From assembly GCA_044464765.1 (NCBI GenBank), contig JBIQKZ010000010.1, forward strand, positions 62,001-126,000: 64,000 bases of DNA. The letters run 5' to 3'. Positions 33,960 to 42,208 of the stretch are shown here, piece by piece (within the stretch, counting starts at the first letter, position 1; each line of letters begins with the position of its first letter). The notes under the pieces were generated by a model, which had not been told where the DNA came from, did no database searches, and worked only from the letters and a program-made list of their open reading frames with translations. This DNA is from JBIQKZ01 sp044464765. Its GTDB lineage: Bacteria; Pseudomonadota; Gammaproteobacteria; Burkholderiales; Burkholderiaceae_B. The position numbers and the translations under genes are program-made.

Positions 33960-35516
33960 TTACAGCCGGGCTGGAACCACACGTAGCAGTTGTTCGACTT
34001 GTTCTTGTTTTTGCTGTTGCATGGCGCGTAGCCACCCGATGGCGAACCAGGCTTGCGGGTAGCGGTCGACCAGCGTGGTGTAGTGTTCCTGCGCCACATA
34101 GTAATCGTTCAGATCGCCCAGGGCGTGCTGCACGTCGCCCAGGCTGGCGAGCATGGGCTCCAGGCGTTTGGCAGGCAGCACATTCTGGCAGAACTCCATG
34201 CAGTAGCGCATTGTCTTTACTTTTTTGCGCAGATCGTGCTGGGCCCCGATAGGCAAGTCGGTAAATTGGGCTCCCTCGGCGGCCAGTGTTTGTAACCATG
34301 TCTTAAAACGCGGGCGCAGGTGTTTCAGGAGCGCTTCGTTATCGGCGTTTAAAGCGGCCTTGCCTGCCTTGCGCTTGCTTTTCGATTTTTGCTGCCGGTC
34401 GCTCAGCAAGACCAGATGGTGCAGAAGGTCGAGCAAGGCGCTTTGCAACTCGGGGCTTGCAGCGATGTCGCATGCTTGCCGGGCGGGTTCGGGCAAAGGC
34501 GTGTCGGGTACACAGTCGGGCATGCCCGCTAGCAACAATTGCGGTTTGACGGTCAGCCGGACGGTGTCATGATCGCGGCTTATGCCCAGTTGCATGAACG
34601 CATTGCGTAGCCCAGTCTCGATGTCGGGCGGCAGTTTTGCATGCAAATGCTTGAACAGCTTCCAGCATGAGCGGAGGCGCCGCAGGCCGACCCGCAGTTG
34701 ATGGGTATAAGGCACCAGCTTGTCGTTGGATGGCTCTTGTGCATTTCTTTGCGGTTGTGCGGTTTGTTGCGCGGCCACGGTGGCGTTCAGGATGACCTGG
34801 GTCAGGCATTCGGTTGAACAGGCCAGGTAGGCTGACAACGCTGACATATTGGGTGTCAGTTGCACCGGCTGGGCGCGCCGTGCCTTGAATAGCCGGCTCG
34901 GGGTGACGGTGGGGGCGTCCGCCGACTGGGTGGAGCGGGCCGCGATCAATGCCAGTTGATCGCCCCGTGCGGATTTGCTGCGCAATGTAATGACCAGGCT
35001 GTATGTGTTCAGCCATTCGCGGCCTACTTCGAAGACCGCGCTGACCTCGCCCTGGATGAGCTCGACCTCGAGTTCGTGAACCGGCAGCTCAAGCGCTCCG
35101 GCGACGATAGTGCCTTGGTCGTAGGCCAGCTCGACCACCGAGCCCTGGTGCGTTAAGCGGAATAGCTGGCGCTGAATGCGGGTTTCATAGCTGGGCCGCA
35201 GCGGCTCGCGCAACGTGGCAAACACCTTGGCGAACGGCGTGTTGTCGTAGATGCTTAGATCCAGGCGTGGTTCGGGCCGAGCTTCATTCAGCTCGACGCG
35301 GGACAAGGCGTCGTGTCCGGGCGCTTTCAGGGTCTGGATCCATTGCTCGCCTTCCAGTCGCAGACGCAGTGCGATGCGCGCATCAGCAAGTTCGCGGGAG
35401 AGAGTATCGAAATAGATGGCTTGCAGGCTGATCGTTTGCGCCTTGCGCTTCTTCATGGCCTTGGACAGGGCGGCCTGCGAACAGGCCGGGACCTGCAGGG
35501 TAAGTTCCCGCTCCAA
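33960..35516 (-). CDS. CYTH-CHAD protein, YgiF-like inorganic triphosphatase
   Basis: The N-terminal CYTH domain (about residues 1-200) belongs to the triphosphate tunnel enzymes; E. coli YgiF hydrolyses inorganic triphosphate. The C-terminal CHAD domain carries the HQLRVGLRRLRS signature, predicted to bind polyphosphate. The usual ExExK entry motif reads ERELT, with threonine in place of lysine, so activity may be altered. The start is TTG, one base after the IclR gene's stop, which implies coupled translation. A Lys-rich segment (KSKSKRKAGK) lies within CHAD. Confidence 0.85.
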   Translation of the reverse strand: MERELTLQVPACSQAALSKAMKKRKAQTISLQAIYFDTLSRELADARIALRLRLEGEQWIQTLKAPGHDALSRVELNEARPEPRLDLSIYDNTPFAKVFATLREPLRPSYETRIQRQLFRLTHQGSVVELAYDQGTIVAGALELPVHELEVELIQGEVSAVFEVGREWLNTYSLVITLRSKSARGDQLALIAARSTQSADAPTVTPSRLFKARRAQPVQLTPNMSALSAYLACSTECLTQVILNATVAAQQTAQPQRNAQEPSNDKLVPYTHQLRVGLRRLRSCWKLFKHLHAKLPPDIETGLRNAFMQLGISRDHDTVRLTVKPQLLLAGMPDCVPDTPLPEPARQACDIAASPELQSALLDLLHHLVLLSDRQQKSKSKRKAGKAALNADNEALLKHLRPRFKTWLQTLAAEGAQFTDLPIGAQHDLRKKVKTMRYCMEFCQNVLPAKRLEPMLASLGDVQHALGDLNDYYVAQEHYTTLVDRYPQAWFAIGWLRAMQQQKQEQVEQLLRVVPARL

Positions 35517-35517
35517 A

Positions 35518-36363
35518 TCAATCTCCTTCTACCGCAGGGGCGGCCGTATGACCAGGCTGCTTAAAGCCTAAAGACAGCGAAATGGATGCCGTGCATTCCC
35601 GCAAGGCGTTCGCAATCGGACTTTCCCAGCGTGAGTCAAAAAGCGAACTGGGACCAAGACAGGTAAGCGCCAGGGCCAGATCGCCCGAATGATTGAAGAC
35701 CGGGGCGGAAAACGCGTCGATGCCGGGCAGTGGGTTGCCTTGCGCACGCGCCATGCCATGTTCGCGCACTTCGTTCAGTACGGCTTGCCAGGCGTGCCTG
35801 GACGGGGCCTGCTGCCCGATGGAGGTGACGACCGAGGCGTCCCCCGTTTCGCGCTGAATATAATGCTGGGCCAATGCGTCGGGCAACCAGGCGGCGAAGA
35901 CGTGGCCCGTGGCGGTATGCAGCATGGACATCACCGTTCCTTGACGCATATTCACGTGCACCGGCCGGCTGGCTTCGCAGATGTGAATCATGGTTGGGCC
36001 GTGGGAGCCCAGGATGGCCAAGCCAACGGTGTGGCCGATTTGAACGGCTAATTGGTTGGCATGCGGCAGGGCGATCCGTACGGGATCCAGCCGGCGCAGG
36101 CTGACCAGGCCCATTTGCAGCGCGAATGCGCCCAGTTCGTACTGACCGGTGACAGGGTCCTGCTGAACCAGGCCTACCCGGATGAAACTGACCAGGTAGG
36201 GGTGGGCTTTGGCGGAGGTCATGCCCGCCCGGGAAGCCAGGTCGCGCAACGCCAGCGGAATGGCGGCCTCGACCAAGGCGGCAAGAAGTGGAAAGCCGGT
36301 TTCCACGGACTGAATGCTGCGGCGACCGTCGCCTGCGGGAGTATCTGGTTTAGTCACGGCCAT
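35518..36363 (-). CDS. IclR-family transcriptional regulator
   Basis: The 281-residue protein has the IclR layout. An N-terminal winged helix spans about residues 15-80 (ALRDLASRAGMTSAKAHPYLVSFIRVGLVQQD), and a C-terminal GAF-like effector domain carries GHTVGLAILGSHGPTMIHI and the late GIDAFSAPVFNHSGDLALALT. The effector is unknown. Coupling to the CYTH-CHAD gene downstream is unusual for IclR. The gene is divergent from ribB with about 70 bases between, so it could also bind there. Confidence 0.88.
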   Translation of the reverse strand: MAVTKPDTPAGDGRRSIQSVETGFPLLAALVEAAIPLALRDLASRAGMTSAKAHPYLVSFIRVGLVQQDPVTGQYELGAFALQMGLVSLRRLDPVRIALPHANQLAVQIGHTVGLAILGSHGPTMIHICEASRPVHVNMRQGTVMSMLHTATGHVFAAWLPDALAQHYIQRETGDASVVTSIGQQAPSRHAWQAVLNEVREHGMARAQGNPLPGIDAFSAPVFNHSGDLALALTCLGPSSLFDSRWESPIANALRECTASISLSLGFKQPGHTAAPAVEGD

Positions 36364-36435
36364 GGGCGGGGCGCCAAGAGAGGTTCATTCAATAGAATAG
36401 TCTAAAATGGATCAACTTAAACTGAGTTTCATATT

Positions 36436-37599
36436 ATGAGCAATCTTAAAGCTGCCGACCCCGTCGCGCAGGAAAGCTACGATATTTCCCCAGTCCCGGA
36501 GATCATCGCAGAATTGCGGGCCGGTCGCATGGTCATTCTGGTCGACGAAGAAGACCGCGAGAACGAAGGCGATCTGGTTCTTGCCGCTGAATACGTCACC
36601 CCCGAGGCCATCAATTTCATGGTCACGCATGCGCGTGGCCTAGTGTGCCTTACGGTAACCGAAGAGCGCTGCCGCCAACTCGATCTGCCTCTGATGGCCA
36701 GCCGCAACGGCGCGCGTTTTGGCACGAATTTTACGCAATCCATCGAAGCGGCCGAAGGTGTGGAAACCGGCATTTCGGCGGCGGATCGCGCCCGTACTAT
36801 CCAGGTTGCCGTCGCCCGCGACGCCAAGCCTTCCGATCTGGTCCAGCCAGGCCATATCTTTCCCGTTCAGGCTGTGCGTGGCGGCGTGCTGGTGCGTGCC
36901 GGGCATACCGAGGCAGGTTGCGACCTGACGGCGCTGGCGGGGCTTACCCCGGCCGCAGTCATTTGCGAAATCCTGAAGCCTGATGGCACTATGGCGCGGC
37001 TGCCCGACCTCAAGGTTTTCGCTAGCGAACACGGTCTGAAAATAGGCACGATCGCCGATCTCATCCAGTATCGCAGCGAAACCGAGTCCATGGTCGAGCG
37101 GGTTGGCTCGCGTCTCATGCAAACACCCTGGGGCGAATTCACGGCGGTGGCCTATCGGGATCTGGCCTCTGGCGCCGCTCATCTGGCGCTTTCGCACGGC
37201 AACATCACCCCTGAAGCGGAAACCCTGGTGCGGGTGCACGAACCCACCACCATGCTGGATATCCTGTCGGCGGATGCGACCGAGCATAGCTGGAGCGTTG
37301 CGCGGGCCATGCAGGCCATTGCGGCAGCGCCTTGTGGTGTCATGGTCATGTTGAACTGCCAGGCGTCGGCCGAGCTGCTGTTCGACCAGTTCGCAGCCTG
37401 GGGGCAACCGCACAGCCAACCGGCCAGCGGTGGCGAGAGCCGGTACGGGCTGCGCACGTTCGGCATCGGCGCGCAAATCCTGCGTGATCTGAATGTCGGC
37501 CATGCACGCCTGCTGGCGCGTCCGCGAAAAATGCCCAGCATGACAGGGTTTTCCTTGACCGTAACGGGTTACGATAGCGAACCACCTTCCAACGCCTAA
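36436..37599 (+). CDS. ribB: 3,4-dihydroxy-2-butanone 4-phosphate synthase with degenerate GTP cyclohydrolase II-like domain (RibBX type)
   Basis: The N-terminal domain (about residues 15-215) makes the four-carbon riboflavin precursor from ribulose 5-phosphate; DEEDRENEGDLVLAAE and RPGHIFP-like QPGHIFPVQA, with HTEAGCDL, are intact. The C-terminal domain resembles GTP cyclohydrolase II, but where real enzymes have the zinc-binding cysteines after VRVH it reads VRVHEPTTMLDILSADATEHSW, with no cysteine cluster. This is the RibBX arrangement common in proteobacteria, so a separate RibA is expected elsewhere. No FMN riboswitch was recognised. First gene of a riboflavin/nusB/thiL operon. Confidence 0.92.
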   Translation: MSNLKAADPVAQESYDISPVPEIIAELRAGRMVILVDEEDRENEGDLVLAAEYVTPEAINFMVTHARGLVCLTVTEERCRQLDLPLMASRNGARFGTNFTQSIEAAEGVETGISAADRARTIQVAVARDAKPSDLVQPGHIFPVQAVRGGVLVRAGHTEAGCDLTALAGLTPAAVICEILKPDGTMARLPDLKVFASEHGLKIGTIADLIQYRSETESMVERVGSRLMQTPWGEFTAVAYRDLASGAAHLALSHGNITPEAETLVRVHEPTTMLDILSADATEHSWSVARAMQAIAAAPCGVMVMLNCQASAELLFDQFAAWGQPHSQPASGGESRYGLRTFGIGAQILRDLNVGHARLLARPRKMPSMTGFSLTVTGYDSEPPSNA

Positions 37600-37612
37600 A
37601 AGGATGACTGAC

Positions 37613-38128
37613 ATGAACCCTTATACTTTATCGCCTGACCTGAACGGCGAAGGCCTGCATGTGGGCATTGTCCGCGCTCGCTTCAACGAGGAAATCGGCG
37701 TGGCCCAGTTGGAGGCTTGCCTGGCCGAATTGGCCGAGCTGGGTGTCGACGAACGTGATGTCATGGTTGTGACCGTGCCCGGTGCGCTCGAACTTGGCGT
37801 TACGCTGGCGCAAATGGCGGAAACATTCGAGTTCGATGCCCTGATCGCCTTGGGTGCCGTGATTCGCGGCGAAACCTACCACTTCGAAATCGTCAGCAAC
37901 GAAAGCGCCGCCGCCATCAGTCGTGTGGCCCTGGAAACAGGTATTCCGGTTGCGAATGGGGTGCTCACCACCGAAGACGAAGAGCAAGCGCAGGTGCGTT
38001 CCGCCGAGAAAGGCCGGGATTGCGCACGCGCTGCCGTCGAGATGGCCAATCTGGTCGCGGCGCTCGAACCCGAGATCGACGACGAAGACTACGACGAGGA
38101 CGAGGACGACGATCTTGACGAAGATTAA
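37613..38128 (+). CDS. ribH: 6,7-dimethyl-8-ribityllumazine synthase
   Basis: RibH condenses the RibB product with the ribityl pyrimidine. The 171-residue protein shows VGIVRARFNEEIG, VPGALELGV and LGAVIRGETYHFEIVSNE, ending the enzyme core near residue 150. An ATG nine bases upstream is directly on the AAAAGG site and too close to it, so the second ATG was chosen. The last 20 residues are almost all Asp/Glu, a tail not part of the core fold. The stop lies beyond the nusB start. Confidence 0.95.
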   Translation: MNPYTLSPDLNGEGLHVGIVRARFNEEIGVAQLEACLAELAELGVDERDVMVVTVPGALELGVTLAQMAETFEFDALIALGAVIRGETYHFEIVSNESAAAISRVALETGIPVANGVLTTEDEEQAQVRSAEKGRDCARAAVEMANLVAALEPEIDDEDYDEDEDDDLDED

Positions 38129-38600
38129 GTCTCAAGGCGGGGCCCGCCCAAATACACGCAGCGCCCGCCGCCGCGCGCGCGAATTCGCCCTGCAGGGTGT
38201 CTACGCCTGGTTGCTCCGTGGCGATGAAGGCCTGCAGGAGGCCGGCTCCATCGACGCGCATATCCGCGACGACGAAGAGTTCGCCGAAGCGGATGCCCTG
38301 TGGTTCAACACGCTGTTGCATGGCGTTTTGCGCGAGGCCCCCAATTTGCGGGAGCTGTTCGCCGTGCATCTGGATCGCCCGGTTCAAGAGCTTTCGCCCA
38401 TCGAGCACGGTATCTTGCTGATCGGAAGCTTCGAGTTGGTTCACCACATCGAGGTTCCCTACAAGGTCGCCATCAACGAGGCCGTTGAATTGGCCAAGTC
38501 CTTCGGCGGTACAGATGGGTACAAGTTCGTCAATGGTGTCCTCGACAAAATGGCGGCCGATGTGCGGCCCGAGGAAGTCAAGGCTGCGGCCCGCCGCTAG
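38115..38600 (+). CDS. nusB: Transcription antitermination protein NusB
   Basis: NusB works with NusE in antitermination of rRNA operons. The protein shows TRSARRRAREFALQGVYAWLL, then SPIEHGILLIGSFEL and VPYKVAINEAVELAKSFGGTDGYKFVNGVLDKMA, all typical. The only plausible start in frame is TTG (TTG ACG AAG ATT AAG), overlapping the ribH tail and giving 161 residues; an ATG much further upstream would read through the ribH acidic tail. The GAGGA in that tail may serve as ribosome-binding site. Confidence 0.92.
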   Translation: MTKIKSQGGARPNTRSARRRAREFALQGVYAWLLRGDEGLQEAGSIDAHIRDDEEFAEADALWFNTLLHGVLREAPNLRELFAVHLDRPVQELSPIEHGILLIGSFELVHHIEVPYKVAINEAVELAKSFGGTDGYKFVNGVLDKMAADVRPEEVKAAARR

Positions 38601-38634
38601 CCGGTCGGCCGAGCGCTTTGTTACCGAGCGTCTT

Positions 38635-39594
38635 TTGGATAACGAATTCGATCTCATCGCACGTTATTTCTCCCGGCCGGCGCCTGCGGGCATGCTGGGC
38701 GTAGGCGACGATTGCGCCTTGCTGCCCATCGCGCCTGGCAAACAGTTGGCCACTAGTACCGACATGCTGCTTGAAGGGCGGCATTTTTTTTCCGATGCCG
38801 ATGCCCAGGCGCTGGGACATAAGGCGCTGGCGGTCAACCTGTCGGACCTCGCCGCCATGGGCGCACGGCCTGTTGCCTGTGTGCTTGGGCTGGCCTTGCC
38901 GCGTGTCGATCACGACTGGCTGGCTGCTTTTTCCGATGGCTTCTACGCGCTTGCCGAGGCCTCGGGCTGCGTCCTGGTCGGGGGCGATACCACCCGCGGT
39001 TTGGGTGGCATTTCCATCAGCGTAACGGTATTTGGCGAAGTGGCTGCCGCCCAGGCGTTGCGCCGCGATGCCGCCCAGGCAGGCGATGATATTTGGGTGA
39101 CGGGCTGCTTGGGTGCCGCAGCCATTGCATTGCAACTGCTGGACGGTACGCTGGAGCCGCAACCATCGTTGCTGGCGGCGACACGCCATGCGCTGGAGCG
39201 GCCCGAGCCGCCCATGGCATTCGCCCAGAGCCTGGCCGGGCTAGCGCATGCTGCCGTGGATATTTCCGACGGACTGGTGCAAGACCTGGGGCATATACTG
39301 AAAGCCAGCCATTGTGCCGCCGAGCTGGATTATGCCGCCTTGCCCGTTTGCGCCGATCTGGCCGGTTTGCCGGCCAAGGTGCTGCAAACGGCTGTGCTTG
39401 CGGGTGGCGATGTATACCAACTGTGTTTTACCGCCCCTGCGAAGCAGCGCGAAGCGATTTCCCAGCGCGCCCGCCGGCATGGCGTATCGGTTTCACGGGT
39501 TGGATGTATCGTCGCTGGGTCGTCGATTGTGATTCGTGATGCCGATGGAAAGCCCATGGTGGCTGAGCAAACCGGCTTTAACCACTTTTCCTGA
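38635..39594 (+). CDS. thiL: Thiamine-monophosphate kinase
   Basis: ThiL phosphorylates thiamine monophosphate to the cofactor. Family motifs are NEFDLIARYF at the start, GVGDDCALL, STDMLLEGRHF, GHKALAVNLSDLAAMGA, GGDTTRG and AAVDISDGLVQDL. The start is inferred as TTG just before GATAACGAATTC because family members begin at this point and it gives the usual 319 residues. An in-frame ATG inside nusB would add about 25 unrelated residues. No strong ribosome-binding site is visible, so the start is moderately uncertain. Confidence 0.9.
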   Translation: MDNEFDLIARYFSRPAPAGMLGVGDDCALLPIAPGKQLATSTDMLLEGRHFFSDADAQALGHKALAVNLSDLAAMGARPVACVLGLALPRVDHDWLAAFSDGFYALAEASGCVLVGGDTTRGLGGISISVTVFGEVAAAQALRRDAAQAGDDIWVTGCLGAAAIALQLLDGTLEPQPSLLAATRHALERPEPPMAFAQSLAGLAHAAVDISDGLVQDLGHILKASHCAAELDYAALPVCADLAGLPAKVLQTAVLAGGDVYQLCFTAPAKQREAISQRARRHGVSVSRVGCIVAGSSIVIRDADGKPMVAEQTGFNHFS

Positions 39595-39634
39595 CTTTGC
39601 GCGACTCAGCGTTCGCGCACCAACACGTATTGTT

Positions 39635-40174
39635 ATGTCGAACAGCGAGCCAAGCACGCCCACTTCATCTTCCGAAAGCAATCCGCCGGTGCGCGCTACG
39701 GCATCGTGGATCTTCCGCGCGCCCACCCGGATGGTCGCCTTTGGTTTTGGCGCCGGGTTGCTGAAACCCGCTCCGGGCACCTGGGGCACCTTGCTGGGTT
39801 GGCTGTTATGGGTTGCCGTGGTGTCCCGCCTATCGGATGACGGTATTGCGCTCGTCTTGGCGGCATCCTTTGCCTATGGTTGCTGGGCTTGCCACAGAAC
39901 GGGCCGCGAACTGGGCCGGGCGGATGATGGCGGCATGGTGTGGGACGAAATCGTGGCCATTTGGCTGGTGCTGTGGTTCATGCCCGACAGCCTGATAGCA
40001 CAGGCGGTTGCCTTTGTGGTGTTCCGTTTCTTCGATATCATCAAACCGCCTCCCATTGCCTATTTCGATGCGCGCCTGAAGAACGGCTTTGGGGTCATGT
40101 GGGATGACATTCTGGCGGCAGGCTACAGCCTGCTTGTTCTTGCAATTCTTGTCAGGCTGGGGGTGTTCAATTGA
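39635..40174 (+). CDS. pgpA: Phosphatidylglycerophosphatase A
   Basis: PgpA removes phosphate from phosphatidylglycerophosphate to give phosphatidylglycerol in the inner membrane. The 179-residue protein has GFGAGLLKPAPGTWGTL, then DDGGMVWDEIVAIWL and VFRFFDIIKPPPIAYFDARLKNGFGVMWDDILAA, the acidic and basic residues of the active site. A Ser/Thr-rich N-terminal stretch precedes the core. The TGA overlaps the TTG start of the next gene. Confidence 0.93.
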   Translation: MSNSEPSTPTSSSESNPPVRATASWIFRAPTRMVAFGFGAGLLKPAPGTWGTLLGWLLWVAVVSRLSDDGIALVLAASFAYGCWACHRTGRELGRADDGGMVWDEIVAIWLVLWFMPDSLIAQAVAFVVFRFFDIIKPPPIAYFDARLKNGFGVMWDDILAAGYSLLVLAILVRLGVFN

Positions 40175-40677
40175 CCGCAACGAAAATACAAACGGCCTCG
40201 GAAGCCTTGGGCGATGTGCTGCTCGACCTGGGGTGGATGATGGGCTGCGCCGAATCCTGCACTGGCGGCTTGCTGGCCGGCGCCATCACCAGCATCGCGG
40301 GATCCAGCCAGTGGTTCGAGCGCGGTTTCGTCACGTATAGCAACGCTGCAAAAGTCCAGAACCTACGCGTCAACGAGGCAACCCTCGAGCGATTTGGCGC
40401 GGTCAGCGAAGAAACCGCCATGGAAATGGCTGCTGGAGTCCTCATGGCAGCGCGTGATGCCCAGTTTGCTATTTCAACGACCGGTATCGCCGGCCCGGGC
40501 GGCGCCACTGCAGGCAAGACTGTGGGCATGGTGTGCTTCGGCTTTGCCCAGCGCGTGGACGATGGCTTCAGCACACGCGCTGTCACACGTATTTTCGAAG
40601 GTGATCGCGGTCAGGTGCGTGAGAGCTCGGTGCTGTTTGCCCTGATCAACGCGATTGAAATCATCCGGCCGCGTTGA
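40171..40677 (+). CDS. pncC: CinA C-terminal-type nicotinamide-nucleotide amidohydrolase
   Basis: PncC/CinA-C proteins deamidate nicotinamide mononucleotide. The 168-residue protein consists only of this domain, with AESCTGGLLAGAIT, FVTYSN, GAVSEETAMEMA and TTGIAGPGGATAGKTVGMV. The start is TTG overlapping the pgpA stop. Its last 17 bases overlap the 3' end of pyrF on the opposite strand, so the two genes converge without a spacer. Confidence 0.92.
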   Translation: MTATKIQTASEALGDVLLDLGWMMGCAESCTGGLLAGAITSIAGSSQWFERGFVTYSNAAKVQNLRVNEATLERFGAVSEETAMEMAAGVLMAARDAQFAISTTGIAGPGGATAGKTVGMVCFGFAQRVDDGFSTRAVTRIFEGDRGQVRESSVLFALINAIEIIRPR

Positions 40678-41476
40678 TGGCGTCACGCGTGGCGATGGCC
40701 GCTTCGGCGGCTGCCTCACGCCAGTTGTCGCCGTTGCTGGCATACAAGATAGCACGCGACGAGTTAATCATCATGCCCGTGCCTTTGCTGTTGCGCCCCG
40801 CCTGGACGGTTGCCGGAATGTCCCCGCCCTGAGCGCCAATGCCGGGGATCAGTAGCGGCATGTCTCCGACGCGGGCGCGCACCTTGGCAATTTCCTCGGG
40901 GAAGGTAGCACCCACGACCAGTGCGCATTGCCCGTTGCCATTCCATTGATTGGCGACCAGGTCTGCGACTCGTAGATACAGTGGTTGCCCGTCTTGTACT
41001 TGCAGGAATTGCAGATCGGACCCGCCTTTGTTCGACGTGCGGCACAGCACAACAATGCCGCGTTCTTCCCAGGCAAGGTAGGGTTGCACCGAATCAAAAC
41101 CCAGGTACGGATTGACGGTTACTGCGTCGGCATCATAGCGCTCGAAGGCCTCCCGGGCATAATGCTCTGCGGTTGAGCCGATATCGCCGCGCTTGGCGTC
41201 CAGCACCAGGGGTAGGTGAGGGTAGCGCTGCTTGACGTAGGCGCACAGCGCTTCCAGTTGCTCTTCAGCGCGCGCTGACGCGAAATAAGCGATTTGCGGC
41301 TTGATGCCGCAGACATGGGGCGCGGTTGCATCGATGATGGCTTTGCAGAATTCATAGAGCGCATCGGGCCGACCACGCAGTTCGTCGGGGAAGCGTGTTG
41401 GATCGGGATCCAGCCCCACCATCAGCATGGAGCCCGAATGGCGCCAGGCGTGTTCAAGTTTGTCGGTAAATTTCAT
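40661..41476 (-). CDS. pyrF: Orotidine 5'-phosphate decarboxylase
   Basis: PyrF converts OMP to UMP. This is the longer (271-residue) subfamily: MKFTDKLEHAWRHSGSMLMVGLDPDPTRFP, then GIKPQIAYF, the catalytic VLDAKRGDIGSTAEHYA and IPGIGAQGGDI. The ATG was chosen on this family start; the frame extends 126 bases further upstream without similarity. The 3' end overlaps pncC on the other strand. Confidence 0.95.
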   Translation of the reverse strand: MKFTDKLEHAWRHSGSMLMVGLDPDPTRFPDELRGRPDALYEFCKAIIDATAPHVCGIKPQIAYFASARAEEQLEALCAYVKQRYPHLPLVLDAKRGDIGSTAEHYAREAFERYDADAVTVNPYLGFDSVQPYLAWEERGIVVLCRTSNKGGSDLQFLQVQDGQPLYLRVADLVANQWNGNGQCALVVGATFPEEIAKVRARVGDMPLLIPGIGAQGGDIPATVQAGRNSKGTGMMINSSRAILYASNGDNWREAAAEAAIATRDAINAAG

Positions 41477-41546
41477 GGCGATCCATAAGTAGAATAAGGC
41501 GCTGGAGCGGGTGCGACGCGGCGAGATACAGTGGGTGCTGGCCGGC

Positions 41547-41936
41547 CTAAAGCGTGATTCCCCGCACGATAATTGCGATCCACACAATAACGGCACAAAC
41601 AATGGACAGCATCACGGCTGCGCTGCCCAGATCTTTGGCTTGCCCGATCAGGGGGCGGTGTTCGAGGGTAGTGCTGTCGGCCAGGGCTTCCAGCGCGGAA
41701 TTCAATAGCTCGACGATCAGGACGAAAAAGAGGACTGCGATCAGCACCAGTGTTTCAGAGAGCGACTGTCCGATCAGGAACGCCAAGGGAACCAGGACAA
41801 CGCAAAGCAGCAGTTCCTGGCGAAAAGCGGCTTCGTGCCGAAAGGCCGCTGCAAAGCCCTGGCGGGAATAACGCAACGCGTTGATCAGTCGACCCAGGCC
41901 GCCGCGGCTTTTATAAGGGGAGTTATCGTGAGTCAT
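41547..41936 (-). CDS. dgkA: Diacylglycerol kinase (membrane)
   Basis: DgkA phosphorylates diacylglycerol in the inner membrane. The 129-residue protein has three transmembrane segments, HEAAFRQELLLCVVLVPLA, VLIAVLFFVLIVELLNSALEALAD (with the active-site ELLNSAIEA-type motif), then KDLGSAAVMLSIVCAVIVW. The ATG at MTHDNSPYKSRGGLGRLINAL fits the family. It lies upstream of pyrF in the same direction with a 70-base gap. Confidence 0.93.
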   Translation of the reverse strand: MTHDNSPYKSRGGLGRLINALRYSRQGFAAAFRHEAAFRQELLLCVVLVPLAFLIGQSLSETLVLIAVLFFVLIVELLNSALEALADSTTLEHRPLIGQAKDLGSAAVMLSIVCAVIVWIAIIVRGITL

Positions 41937-42100
41937 GATGTCTTGGGAAGATACGGTTACCCGGCTGGCTTCATTGAATGGAAGCGCATGTGCGCTCGCC
42001 AGGCCGCGGCGAACGCGTCTGGGGTTGAATGCGAGCATTGTAGTAAAAGATAGGGGCTTCAGATACCGGGTCGCCTTCTCCGGCAATGCGCGAGGGATCA

Positions 42101-42131
42101 AAAAAAGCCCCCGATATAAATCGGGGGCTTT
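42101..42131 (-). terminator. Rho-independent terminator after groEL
   Basis: AAGCCCCCGAT (42105-42115) pairs with ATCGGGGGCTT (42120-42130) around ATAA. On the minus strand the hairpin is followed by six T residues (42106-42101). It lies about 80 bases after the groEL stop. Confidence 0.92.
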
Positions 42132-42208
42132 GTCGGCCGGGTGCCGCCGACGGGCTTCGGCTTTGCAAGCCTTGCTGGGTCGACGGCGTGTGGCGCGGGT
42201 TGACGGGC

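Noticed and set aside
36364..36435. FMN riboswitch upstream of ribB
   Set aside because: Only about 70 bases separate the divergent IclR and ribB genes, too short for the RFN element, and its conserved motifs are absent.
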